The notes under the pieces: generated by a model | Database searches by the model: none | What the model was told of the DNA's origin: nothing | What the model saw: the letters and a program-made list of their open reading frames with translations, nothing else | Part shown: piece after piece, positions 34,205-45,106 of the stretch | How the letters are laid out: every line of letters starts with the position of its first letter | Position numbering within the stretch: the first letter of the stretch is position 1 | NCBI GenBank assembly: GCA_948567375.1 | Contig: OX419756.1 | Location: forward strand, 4,593,001 to 4,657,000 | Length of the DNA: 64,000 nucleotides | Reading direction: 5' to 3' | From: Lunularia cruciata | Taxonomy: Eukaryota > Streptophyta > Marchantiopsida > Lunulariales > Lunulariaceae | Position numbers and translations under genes: made by a program

Positions 34205-35266
34205 TTGGAGCCAGATCTTGGACCCAAGCTTAATGGAGAGGAAAGAGAGAGGGTTTGGAGGTTCTTGAGGAGCCACACGAGTTGTTTTGCCTTCAGTATG
34301 AAGGATTTGGGTGCTCTGAAGGGACCTAGTATACGGATTGAGCTCACTAGCAATACACCAATTTTTCAACATCCTTATCGATATAGTGAGATGGAGAGGA
34401 CATTGATTCAGAGCCAAAGTAGTGACCTTTTTGAGGCTGGTTTGGTGGAGATTTCACATGGAGAGTATGCATCAGCAACAATGATGCTAGCCAAGAAGGA
34501 TATGCATGGCAATTACATAGATAGACAGATGTGTGGGGATTACCGTCCTATCAATAGATAGACAAGGGCTGATTGGCATGCCATGCCTACACCGGAGGAG
34601 ATTTTTGATGTGATTGGGCATGCAAAGGTCTTCAGTACTTTGGATCTTCAAGCGGGAAATCATCCGTTGCCGATCAGGAAGGAGGCTAAGTCCAAGATAG
34701 CATTCTGGGCTATTGATCCTCACAACAAGGATGTGTTATATCAGTGGAGGTTCTTACTATTTGGGTTGAAGAATGCTCCTGCTGAGTTCCTGAGGGTCAT
34801 GGATAGGATCCTAGTTGGATTGGATTTTTCTTGGTGCTATATTGATGACATTTTGGTCTATAGCACTATTGTGGAGGAGCATGAGAGACAGTTGTTGGAG
34901 GTGTTTGAGAGGTTGAGATCTCATGGACTCAAATTACATCTTGGGAAGTGTAGGTTCTTCTACAAGCAAGTTGAGTATTTGGGTCACACTATCTACCCCG
35001 GAGGACTTGGTGTTTAGCAGACCAAGGTGGAGGCTTTTGCACGTATTCCTTGGCCTATGGATGTGTGTAAAGTGCGAGCATTCCTTGGGTTGGCAAACTT
35101 CTATTGCCGCTTTGTTAGAGGATTTAGTGCCATTGCCAAGGCCTTGACAAATTTGACCAAGCTTACACAAGAGTGGTATTGGGGAGATGAGCAAGAGAGA
35201 GCTTTTGCAGAGCTCAATGGGAGGTTGACATCTACTCCTATTTTGAGGAGACCGATCAGAGGATGA
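34205..35266 (+). pseudogene. G2 copy 2: reverse transcriptase
   Basis: Two long open frames, interrupted by single stops (TAG at 34559 and at 35015), read ATMMLAKKDMHGNY, MCGDYRPINR, FSTLDLQAGNHPLPI, LFGLKNAPAEFLRVMDRIL and the catalytic WCYIDDILVYS, then LKLHLGKCRFFYKQVEYLGH and VRAFLGLANFYCRFVRGF. All RT blocks are present and the YIDD is intact, making this the best preserved polymerase of the window apart from the LINE. Confidence 0.9.
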
Positions 35267-35392
35267 CCATTTTAGGTTCATAATGATTGGAGTATGTTGG
35301 GGCTTGGAGCGGTGCTCACCCAACATAATGATGAGGGGAATGAGTTTATGGTGGCCTATGCTAGTCGCTCTAACAATTCAGCGGAGGCAAAT
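35267..35392 (+). pseudogene. G2 copy 2: RNase H start and deletion junction
   Basis: The first RNase H strand (SMLGLGAVLTQHND, then FMVAYASRSNNSAE) is present. Then about 1.4 kb that copy 1 has (rest of RNase H and integrase) is missing, and the text jumps to MPMAFENLAIPQH. The junction lies near 35393-35425. Confidence 0.7.
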
Positions 35393-35424
35393 TGGCATCA
35401 CTCATATGAGAGTGATGCCGATGG

Positions 35425-35885
35425 CCTTTGAGAACTTGGCAATTCCTCAACATAGAGATACTTTATGCTATGCTACCATTCGAGGAGGAGGTTATAAACT
35501 CTCGATCCGTCAATTTCATCTAGGAGACTATGTATATCTACAATAGATAACACCAATGACACTTGATGTTTCAATACGTTGCACTATCTTGAAAGTGCGT
35601 GAGGTTTTGCCATCTACAGTCCTTGTGTTGGAAGGATGTGATGGTGTTGTTTGGAAGGATCATGTGTGCAATTATGCGCCATGCCACCTCCCAAACATTG
35701 ATGGTACTATGGACCCAAGCTTGGCACTTGTATGTGCAGGCTTGAGGTGTATGTTATGTGGCTCTTCTAGTGGAGCTGCTACTATGTTGGTGTGGATAGT
35801 TGTTCGAGAGGATGGCATATGGCATGTATGACTCCTCCCCTCATGGTGGTTCCTCAGAGATAGTGGTTATGTCCTACTTGTACTT
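35425..35885 (+). pseudogene. G2 copy 2: C-terminal domain with PHD finger
   Basis: DHVCNYAPCHLPNIDGTMDP precedes a C4HC3 PHD finger at 35748-35881: CMLC, then (after a one-base frameshift near 35792) C-DS-C, RGWHMAC and, after one TAG, WLCPTC. All eight zinc ligands can be read in order with the normal spacing. PHD fingers bind histone H3 tails. Its place after integrase corresponds to that of the chromodomain in chromoviruses, so a role in choosing integration sites is a reasonable inference. Confidence 0.78.
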
Positions 35886-36050
35886 GACCTACAGCTAGTT
35901 CATTCTTTATATGGTATAGATTGCAGGCAGCCGACCAACAATGGGCTCCATAGCACCCGGCCTTTTGATCTTTGCCCATCATAAGATATACCATATACTT
36001 GGAGTAGATGGCTATCTGGAATTAGAGGGACCTAACCACCAACAAGGAGG

Positions 36051-36640
36051 GGCGATTATGGCACTTTAGAGTCTATGTATGACTTATGTGTGAGTTCCGC
36101 TTCTATAGTGTATGATGTTGACAGTAATGTATGTTGTGTAGCGATGTATATATGCATGATAGCTGTCACGTCATTTGTAGTGTTGCATCTAGATTGCTCA
36201 GACATTGGACTTCTAGTGATAGTAGTTAGAGTTATTTTAGTGGTTTCTCATAGGCTACTTTCCGACGGTCAGATTTTGTGTTTGGGGTACTGACTTCATG
36301 GTGGAGCCCATCGTCACTTTGCACCATTTGCACCGTCAAGTATGAAATCAGCGAGACTGTTAGGGTTTCAGACCTAGCTTGAGTCCAAGGGGTATACTTT
36401 TGAAGTGAGCTCTAGAGAACTCACTTCTTTGATGTTGAGCTTTTGAGTTCCTGGCTATGGTGGATAGAGGCTGAGATTTTCTTAGCTAGAGTGGGTGTGA
36501 CTTGATTGTAATTGGTGCCCATTTGTTGGCAATTTATAGAGTGATATATCAAGTACTGATCTGAGTTGAGTTGAGTTGAGATGAGTTGAGTTGAGTTGAG
36601 AGTGGTAAACAATCTGATTATTATGGCACTTTAGAGTCTA
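36051..36640 (+). repeat. G2 copy 2: 3' LTR sequence
   Basis: Begins TATGGCACTTTAGAG after the purine tract AACAAGGAGGGGCGAT and matches the copy 1 LTR. It has an uninterrupted TCACT site, the empty version of the L4 target in copy 1. A GAGTT microsatellite-like run lies near 36560-36600. A second LTR start follows at 36624. Confidence 0.65.
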
Positions 36641-36889
36641 TGTATGACTTATGTGTGAGTTGTGCTTCTATAGTGTATGATGTTGTGAGTGATGTATGTT
36701 GTGTAGTGATGTATATACGCACATGTATGACTTATGTGTGAGTTGTGCTTCTATAGTGTATGATGTTGTGAGTGATGTATGTTGTGTAGCGATGTATATA
36801 CGCACATGTATGACTTATGTGTGAGTTGTGCTTCTATAGTGTATGATGTTGTGAGTGATGTATGTTGTGTAGCGATGTACATACGCAAG
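36641..36889 (+). repeat. Three tandem 83-bp units in G2 LTR
   Basis: Units begin TGTATGACTTATGTGTGAGT at 36641, 36724 and 36807 and differ at only a few positions. They lie in the second LTR start and end abruptly at inverted G1 sequence. Confidence 0.9.
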
Positions 36890-38633
36890 ACATTGCTCTA
36901 TGACTATTTTCTTGATAAATTTCTCATCTTGGGACTTATCTTCCTTCAAAGCTTGCTCTATGGCTGCTTTCTTGACAAACTTCCCTCTTGGGATTGACTA
37001 TTCTTAGATATCTTACTCAAAGGTGCCAGATAACCTAATCAGAAATTCCTACCTTGGTATTGTACTTTGAATTTGTTGTCGGGTCAAATCAAATTGAACC
37101 TTATAACATTGGCTTGGCAAATTGCCTTGGCTTGACATTCAAGCCAAAGCAAACCCATATTGACATCATAGTGGAGAGGTGCCACTACAAATCTCATATA
37201 TTCCAAGTACTACTTCCCAATCTTGAATGTAATAGGATGTGAGGTACCCAATGCAGAACTCTTTCTACCATCCATTATTATCAATTTGCTTCCAATTATT
37301 GATTTGATAGGAATATATAATTTCTTTGTTAATTACATGGACATGCAATTCTTTTAACTTCCAAAATCAACCAAAATCAGATATTATACCTTGCAAGTGA
37401 AGCAAACTTGCATAGGTAGAGCCTTTGATCCCATTAGAACTAATCAAATTCCCAATAGATGGCTCAAAATCTTCTATTGGGATTCTTTGTTTCCTTGATC
37501 ATTTTGCTCTACAAACTCCATCTAGGTGACTTGTCAAGGTTTCCCATTCTTGAGTGGACATTAAGCAATATGATGTTCAATTTGGTGATAATAAAAACAA
37601 CCATCATTTTGTCATAATTTTTCTCTGTTTGTAATGCCAAGTGGTCTTCGTTGAATGGCATCAATCTCCATTGGTGTTGACTCCTTCACCCATGTGTGAT
37701 GTATTGGTAGGTTTTATGGAGGTCAAGGTCGAGACCAAGTTGTTGCAACCAAGGAATCACATTGTAACCAAGGCTTCCTCCTAGTGTTGTGGCTATTGCA
37801 TAATTACCTCTAATTTGGTTTGTGACTTCAAGCCCTCCCACAAATCAATCTAGAGGTTTGCCTTCTAGTTTATCTCAAATTTGCGTGATGGTGTTTTGGA
37901 ATTGCATGATGTAATTTCTTACAGAGCTAACTTGTTTCAACTCTACCAACCTACCTCATGCAATTTGTGTGGCATTTATAGCTTTGAATCAAGCAATTAT
38001 TGCACTATTGAATTTTGCCCAAGTCAAGATTTGGTGCAACAAATTTCTGTTTGGCTAGCTCCACTTAGAATTGCCACCATAGCTTTGCTACTCCATCCAA
38101 TTGACTAGAAGCCAAGATAATCTATTTTTGTTCATCTTGAAGATTGGTAGCTTCAAATAACATTCATAGTCAAATACAAAATTATACACTGTACCCAAGA
38201 GACTCTTGCCTTCAAATACCTTAGGTTTTGGAATCAGATTTGGTCTCCTCCTTCTCAAACTAATGCTCTTTCTATGTGTTCTTGTCACTGATGGTCTTGT
38301 TCATCCAAAAATTGAGGATGGTGCTTCATTTGTTGTTGCATAACAATGATAACCTTGGGCATTGCCACCATTGACTAATACTCTATCACACTACCTCCAA
38401 CTTTTATCTAATTTAATAACACATAGATGCAACACATACACCATTCTCCATAAGTTACAACCAGAAGTACCAAGGGTTTCTCGGACAAGATGATTGGAAT
38501 TAGAAAATTTTACCCAAAGCGTGAGGTGATGAAGTGTGTGATATGATGCTTGGGTAACACCTAGACAAAAAAATCCCAACAGTTTGGTGGAAATGGATTA
38601 GGTGGTCTATAAATTCCATCCATCCCATTCCTA
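36890..38633 (-). pseudogene. G1 gag and protease (block B, inverted)
   Basis: Counterpart of 14110-15712, extended on the left by pol-start sequence (36890-37010) also found at 29130-29297. The protease region is around 37060-37450 and gag around 37500-38600, where KPKVFEGKSLLGTV is readable at about 38230. The frames are more broken than in block A. Confidence 0.7.
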
Positions 38634-38644
38634 CTTTGATACCA
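38634..38644 (-). promoter_or_regulatory. G1 primer-binding site (block B)
   Basis: Minus strand TGGTATCAAAG next to the LTR end, as at 15713-15723; complementary to the initiator Met-tRNA apart from one base. Confidence 0.72.
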
Positions 38645-38645
38645 A

Positions 38646-39876
38646 TGTAAAAGACCTAGATTAAAGAGAGAATAGGAGAATGGAAGATCACATTAGGACA
38701 CTTGAGTGTAGAAAACTCCAAATGTCTACCATGAGCTTTGGCTTTGGTATTTATACAGAGCATACAAGGCTCTTGAGAAGCTTCTCAAGAAACTTCCTTG
38801 AACCATTGTAATATTCTGAGGACAAGAGAAGAGAGAAAACACAGATTACACACTCAACATTCGGTGCCCCAAAGGAGCACCTTTTTTTTATTATATAGAC
38901 AAAGAGTATCTCCTCCAAGGAAGCTCCACCACAGGATTAGGCACACAGATAGGTGACATATCATCAAGCTCCACCCTTGGATTACTTACTTGGATGGGTG
39001 ACATGTCGGTCTAGGTCCTATCTGGTTGGTCAAACAAGCTTTGACTGGAGGGAATCTTGTAGGGAATTTTCCTATAGGAGTCTCAAAATCACGTAAGGAA
39101 CCGTTGGAAAGCTCTTGATGAGACAAACCAGGGGGGAGGGAAGGCCAATCTTTCCTTCATTTAGGGGGGAGGGGGAATTTACACATTTTCGAGGCCTAAT
39201 TCATCCGTTTAGGCCTCCAAAATTGCCTTCAAAGATTTTAGGTATATTTTGGTTCTTACTCTATTAGTAGAAGTCCACTTTTGGTGATACCTCTTTCTGA
39301 TCTGTTTAGTTCATCATGTGTAACATCCTTCCAGATATTACCAAACCAATTCTCACATTTAAATCATATGTCTAGCTATTGGTTCTAAGGTTCTCAAGTC
39401 TATTTCGGTTTCTACTCTATTAGTAGAAATACTCTTTTGGTGATACTTCTATCTGATCTATTTTGACCATTATGTATAACATCATTCTAGATGTTACCAA
39501 ACCAAATTTCACATCTAGATCATATCTCTAGCTTGTGGTATTACAGTCGTTTTCTTGGAGTGCAAGACAAGTTAACCAGGAAACTTCTCAATAAGTTTCC
39601 TTCTAGAAACTGCCTACTTGGATGCAAACTAAACTAGTAAGAAATTTCTAGAAGCTTTCTTCTAGAAGTTACCTACTTGGGGTGCAAGCTAAGCTAGCCG
39701 GGAAGGTTCACAAGAAGCTTCCTCTTAGAAGTTGCCACTTGGCATGCACATTATCCAATACTTGGGAGGGTACCAAGTGGCTTCCTAGATACGTCTAGAA
39801 TATTTTAGGCTAATTTGGCCCATTCACTACTTTGTTAGTTTGAAGTAACTTCATTGCTAAACTCCATATTGTTACA
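38646..39876 (-). repeat. G1 5' LTR (block B), interrupted by solo LTR
   Basis: The outer ends are TGTAAAAGACC and ATTGTTACA on the plus strand. The LTR is split at 38806/39546 by an L4 solo LTR. A GAAATTTCTAGAA heat-shock-element-like site is at 39641-39653. Confidence 0.85.
38807..39545 (-). mobile_element. L4 solo LTR nested in G1 LTR
   Basis: The 739-bp element runs from TGTAATATTC to GGTATTACA on the plus strand and matches the L4 LTR at 9158-9903 in reverse. It is absent from the partner LTR in block A, so it was inserted after the blocks separated. I do not see a clean 5-bp duplication at its ends. Confidence 0.8.
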
Positions 39877-39879
39877 AGT

Positions 39880-40145
39880 GAGGTACCCTTGGACAGCTTG
39901 TGATAAGACAAACAATATAGAGGGAGGTGGGGAATTTTTCTATTGTCAAAGTCTAATTCATCCATTTAGACCTCAAAATTTGCTCTAAAGTTTTCAAGGT
40001 GTTTTCTACTCCTCCCTTATTAATGGAAGTTCTCTTTTGGTGACACCTCTATTTGATCTATTTAGTCCATCATATGTAACATCTTTCCATATGTTACCAA
40101 GCCAATTTTCACCGCTAGATAATATGTTTAGCTACTAGTATTCCA
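39880..40145 (-). repeat. L4 LTR fragment (block B)
   Basis: Counterpart of 16192-16450, between the G1 LTR and the ISCA2 upstream sequence. It shows that this fragment was present before the block was duplicated. Confidence 0.7.
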
Positions 40146-40347
40146 CACATGGGCCATAGTGGTCCTTGGTTTAGTGGATAGGTTCTTAAATGAAGGGCAC
40201 CTTTCTTTTATTGGGACCTATCATGATAGTGGACTTAGGTACTTATGCCTTTCAGTCATATCTTTGCTTCGCTCATGACTTATGCTAGGCGTTGCATGCA
40301 CATCACTCCCAAGTTTATTGACTTGTGATATGAAGCCATGAAAGAGT

Positions 40348-40575
40348 GTGTCATCAATTGCTTACTTTATGGAGGCAATGTGGAGGAGATCAATGCTACA
40401 AAAGCTTGCACAAAATTCACATCAACTCATAGAAGCAGGGTTAAAGCAGAGTAGTGCTTGGGAACTTATGGGAATTAGGGAGGGGACTAGTAATCTGACT
40501 GTTGTAGCAGGATCAATCCTGCAAATAAGCAAGGCAAACTTTGTAGATGTAAAAGGGGAGTTTCAAGGTAAATGA
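40348..40575 (+). pseudogene. ISCA2: ISCA2-like gene, copy B (part of exon 1)
   Basis: A 75-codon open frame contains the presequence: MWRRSMLQKLAQNSHQLIEA (arginine-rich, no acidic residues at the start, typical of mitochondrial import), WELMGIREGTSN and SILQISKANFVDV. It then jumps into the coiled-coil repeat, losing the end of exon 1 and exon 2 that copy A has. It helps define the N-terminus, since copies A and C are frameshifted here. Confidence 0.6.
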
Positions 40576-41900
40576 AAAAATCAAAGCTTAAGACCATTGA
40601 GCAATTGGAAGAAGTGTGAGACCAATTTGTTGACATGCTGAAGGAGGAAGCATAAGGAAAAGCTCTAAAGATGAGGATCCATAATTTGAAGCTTTTGGCT
40701 CAGAAGTTGGAGGGAAAGACTAGCAAAGAATAAAAAAGAAGAGTGCATTGGACAAACTTGCACTTTGGCTGAAAGAACATTTGTATTACAAGTTCACAAG
40801 CAAAGAGAACATCCTTATGTATGCGGAATCTGGTTCTTTATTAGACAAAACATATTTGTAATATTTGAGCCAATAATTTCTATTCTCTTTTCCACTAAGG
40901 ATATTTGGTATGATTTATTACCTTCTTCAATTTTAATTTGGTTTGTTAATTCTTGTGGTAATATAGATAGTTATAAGCAACAACTTTGATTTTGTAGCAT
41001 ACTGTTCTTATGCAATGCTACCTCTAAACTCATTATTTCTTAAAATTTTGGTGGTACTTAATTTTTTATTTTTTATTTTATTATTCATTTTATTTATGAA
41101 AAATACATCTATGTATGAACTTTGGTTAAAAGAAACAAAATTGGAAAAAACTTCATTCAGAAAAATGATCAGTAGGATGCAAAGAAAAAAGAAACAAAAC
41201 CACACCTCAAATTTAAATTATTAAATATAAAAAAATTATCTAAGACATTATATATTTTAATTTACGAAATTGCTCCTCAAAAATGAATAATAAAGAATTT
41301 AGAATTGCAATAATATAAAATTATTTTTATACACCGTGTCAAATCCTCTCAAAGCTTTCACTTTCAATTATAGATGTTCCAAGTAAGTATAGTTGTGAAA
41401 GTTTTTTTTTATAAAAAGAAAACTATTCATAAATACTAACTCTTAATACTTATTTGTCATGATACTTGTATTCGTCCCTTTCAAATCCGTTAGCTTTTTT
41501 TTCAAGGTGGACACCTATTGATGACTGGTTAGTTATTTTTTCTGCTTTTGGTAAACTGTCATCTTTTCATTTTGTTGCAAAATAAATATTATAAATCATT
41601 GTGTGATTCAAAATTTATACCATGTGAATTAAGTTTCATTATACCATTCTCTATAATTTTCTTTCTAATATTTAACACAAAATTTTAGTTATACAGTTAT
41701 TATACAATATATTAAATACAGTTAGTAAATCTTTGTACTATATTCACTTGGTTACACCGACTCGAGCTGCTTCTTTATTAAATAATTTTTAGTAAAATAA
41801 AAATATGTATCTTGAAATTAATTATCTAGAAACATCAATTACATCAAATTATCCAAATACATGCGATCTTTCTAAACTATAAATGAATTTTAAACATGCA
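40576..41900 (+). repeat. Coiled-coil repeat and AT-rich tail, block B
   Basis: Single unit equivalent to the tandem pair in block A. The first 290 bp hold the coiled-coil fragment; the rest is AT-rich with no coding sequence. Confidence 0.5.
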
Positions 41901-42723
41901 AACTTCTTTTTTCACATGCGAAGTCATTCGTTCTGTTGGCTCTGTACAACATTCTTCTCAATAGTTTGACACTTAACGGAAACTTATGGATTCTTTAATA
42001 AAAGTTTTTGAATCTTGCTTGGAAGATTAAAATGTTACTCAACGGTGTATGAGAACCTTTTTCAAATCCTGGACTACAGCCACTAGTTTGTTGCTTCGTG
42101 CGCAGATCCCAGATATTGCGCCTCAGATAATATGTAGACATGGATTTGTCAAAAATGTCAAGAGTGACACCAGCCGCGCATGTGGAAACAAGTCACGCTC
42201 TGACAGTGCAGAAGACTTGGTTTCACTGCGTAGCAAATTCGCAGATAATTACGCTGATTTTGTTATCTGATTTAATTGGAATCAAACAAGCCACTGTACC
42301 TTGGCCGACAAAATCAGATGCAGATGATATGCACATTCGAAACGCGCTCTATACTTCGGATAATTATCACGCTCTTTATATGGAAGCTCGGATAGAGTGC
42401 AGATAATTTACCGGGATTCTTTATTCGACATATATTTTATATATTTTATAGAATGTATGGAGGAATAAATGATAGCCAAAGTGTTGGGAGTTTTCTAACC
42501 CCAGACTTGATTGATTCTAGTAGCATACTCGACGTCTTCCCGAGCAGACTGGAACCTTCATCTGAACAGCTTTTACCTGTTCGACCGCCACGCGGAGAAT
42601 CCACCACAAAGAATTTTTTTTCTATATCTTAAGGGCAATGGTTGGCCGCGTGGTGACATTGAAGAGTCAGTCGTAGGCAGTGGACCTCGGTTTCAAGTCT
42701 GTTAATTTTCCGAATTTGCAAAT
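41901..42723 (+). other. Non-coding stretch downstream of terpene synthase, block B
   Basis: Matches 20291-21134. Higher GC than its surroundings at 42060-42260. No conserved frame is visible. Confidence 0.35.
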
Positions 42724-43816
42724 CTAATCTGATATTTGCTTGTACCGAGCGGATTCATTGGATTCATTGTGCCACTTGACCGTTCCAGAGATCCAACCCC
42801 TACATGCTCGGGCGTACTCGTCCACTGCAGGATGGAACTTGGAAGAAGCAAGGGACTTCAAGTCTGATACTGCTCTCTCAACATCCTTGATCGCATCGTC
42901 AAGCATTCTGAGAGCATCCCCAATGGCTTCTGTGTAGGAGCACTTCCGATGGTGCATGATCAAGTATACCACGTTCAGAGGACTTTTGTTTTTAATACAT
43001 TCCTGAGAGCGCAGATTCAATTTCCAGGGAAGCTCAAGGGTTAATTGATGTTTCTGAATCAAGGATCCAGATTTAATCATGATCAGCGGAAGCATAGGAA
43101 AAAGCAGACAAAGCTCGACGTGATCAAATTAGAAGGCGCGGATCTATTACCTTGTAAAAGGATGACGCGTCGTTATGCCAGGCCACGGCATCACTTGTGG
43201 CATCCAAAAGGGCATCCATCTGGGGGCTGAATAACAAACTGTAAGGTAAAGCTGGTAATCCGAGATAGCAGATTCTCCTCTCTGCGTAGACCTTCAGGAA
43301 GTATAAACGGTAGTAACAGACTTTTATTCACAGATGGTTCGTGATTTTCCACAATATTTCCATATTCTTTCTTGTCTTTTTATATTTATATTTAGTTTAG
43401 GAGGTCTAAAAGTTATCATGAAATACAAATGTTCGTTGCAGTGAGTTAGGAAATCTGATAGTTCGCTCTTCATTCTACAGCTACCAGCAGGAGTCGCATC
43501 GCGACATGACACCTCGGAGTTATCTACGTATCTATTAGACTGAAAAAATTTAATTTATATTTTGATCGAACGAGGAGAACAAAAGGCCTTACCAGAAACG
43601 GTCCGAGCCCGACAGTCATACGACGGAGACGAGTGTACTCTTCTATACCTAAGATTTCATCTCCTCTCGTTGTTTTTATTATCATTTCAAGATAGTTTGC
43701 CAGGATGTATCGGAGGTTACTGTTGGCCATTTTGGCCTTCCCGTCGTGTGCTACTGGAGATTGAAGAGTGTCATTCCAGAAATCGCGCAGGGCTCTTCCA
43801 AGAGGTGTGAGCTCGA
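42724..43816 (-). pseudogene. Microbial-type terpene synthase, copy B (3' exons)
   Basis: Exon 43816-43593 (TTGCAG acceptor, GTAAGG donor) reads VELTPLGRALRDFWNDTLQS, YILANYLEMI and LGIEEYTRLRRMTVGLGPFL, the segment of bacterial-type class I terpene synthases that ends near the effector region. The exon around 43310-43151 reads YAERRICYLGLPALPYSLLF and AWHNDASSFYK. The last exon (43053-42724) has NVVYLIMHHRKCSYTEAIG and ARACRGWISGTVKWHNES and is open to a stop. In the NDxxSxxxE metal-binding triad the final glutamate is lysine (AAA), so activity is doubtful. Upstream exons with the DDxxD motif are not found. Confidence 0.68.
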
Positions 43817-44307
43817 CTGCAACAAATGGCGAGTACGCGGTTATGAAAATGGCATAACTATAGGTACTTTATCAGCTGATATCGCTGATATCTGATCCAC
43901 AGCCACCACATCAACAATGGAAAACATCTTCTCACACAATGTAGACTATAGTAATGCTCCAACCCGTTAAACAACACATCACCGACTTGAGTGTCCACCA
44001 TTAACGCCAGCACGGAAATGTGGATCACTAGAAATCCCATCCTGATCAGTTGAATTACCCGTTCCCCTTTTGAACTCTCTCCTTCCGGTAAAGGTCATCG
44101 TTCTTCCCTGCATTTCTGTGAGGGAACTGGGATTCTGCTCTGGATTGGATATCCGAGTATGACAGGTTTGCCAGTCCGCAAAACAAGAGTGGCTGCCTCG
44201 ATTTAGCAAGATTGAGATATACAAGACGTGCTATGTGATGACCTCTTATAAGTTTTTGTAACGCACCGGCTATCGAAGTTCGTTGGATATCTTATTGTTT
44301 GTTAACA
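43817..44307 (-). other. Unassigned stretch 5' of terpene synthase B
   Basis: An open frame at 43979-44224 (minus) shows no motif I recognise. The rest looks like intron or leader. The missing 5' exons of the terpene synthase are not visible here. Confidence 0.3.
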
Positions 44308-44319
44308 ATACCTTATTGA

Positions 44320-45094
44320 TGTGGAAAAGACGACCGCGTAGAACAAATGAAGTATGGGAAGACCCCATCAAGCCCGTACAAGGGAGAGATGAAAAAAAGT
44401 AAAATGGGGCTAAGCCCCAATAGAGTCTATACGAGAATTATACCCCATAGCACCTAAGATATCCGCACTATGCAAGTTGTGTGGTGTTGTCTACAAACAA
44501 TGGGAAGAGTATCCTAAGAAGCATCGCCTAGTGTGATTGCTCTCTTATGGATTACACGCACTAACCATTGCACTATGTATAACAATGGACACACGTTGTC
44601 TAAAATATGATACAAAATATGAGGGTGAGAATGGTGCCCTTGGTGCTTAACATGATAAGCTCTCACACACTCCCTAAAACATATGTCAACCATCGTGTCC
44701 ATTACTCTATATAACTTCAAGGCTAGAGGAACAAAGAGATGACCACACTGCATGCCCCTATACTTGGAGACCTTACGATATGTTGCTACATTCGCCGCCA
44801 ATCCAAGGGGATGGGTAATCACTCCTTCCAACATTGTATCTCGCGTAGTGTTAGTAACCATGATATACACTATTGTCATCTGATCATCTTGGACCAAGTA
44901 TAAATCTGCACTGACAACAATCATTTACAATACATATGAGTGTTCCCTCCACTCCAAATATCCACTCTAGCGTGCCATGCCCAACACTATGTCTCTAATA
45001 ATATGATGTAGTTATCCTCCATAAGATAAAGACCCCGCGTCATATTGATCGCCATTGCATCTAATATGACCGCCATTGCATCTAGTATAGAACC
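44320..45094 (-). mobile_element. 5'-truncated RLE LINE (R1) with 12-bp TSD
   Basis: The insertion is bounded by ATACCTTATTGA on both sides (44308-44319 and 45095-45106). Inside, the minus strand matches the 3' end of the full-length R1: ADLYLVQDDQMTI, GVITHPLGLAANVA, RKVSKYRGMQCGHLFVPLAL and HKRAITLGDAS, then the GGGGCTTAGCCCC hairpin and the 3' end TACGCGGTCGTCTTTTCCACA. The 5' end is cut in the zinc-knuckle region before the endonuclease. There is no poly(A) tail. A small internal doubling lies near 45050-45080. Confidence 0.88.
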
Positions 45095-45106
45095 ATACCT
45101 TATTGA

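Larger units (their letters stand above)
29298..36889 (+). mobile_element. Ty3/gypsy G2, copy 2: gag-PR-DNMT-RT-PHD
   Basis: This is the better preserved G2 element: truncated 5' LTR, primer site, gag with two zinc knuckles, protease, DNA methyltransferase, RT with an intact YIDD, RNase H start, a deletion that removes the rest of RNase H and all integrase, the C-terminal PHD region, purine tract and LTR sequence. Stops usually sit where glutamine is expected. Together with copy 1, the ancestral order can be read as gag-PR-DNMT-RT-RH-IN-PHD. Confidence 0.85.

Noticed and set aside
33899-34417. 172-codon minus-strand frame
   Set aside because: It lies antisense to the G2 DNMT-RT linker and has no recognisable motif; open by composition.
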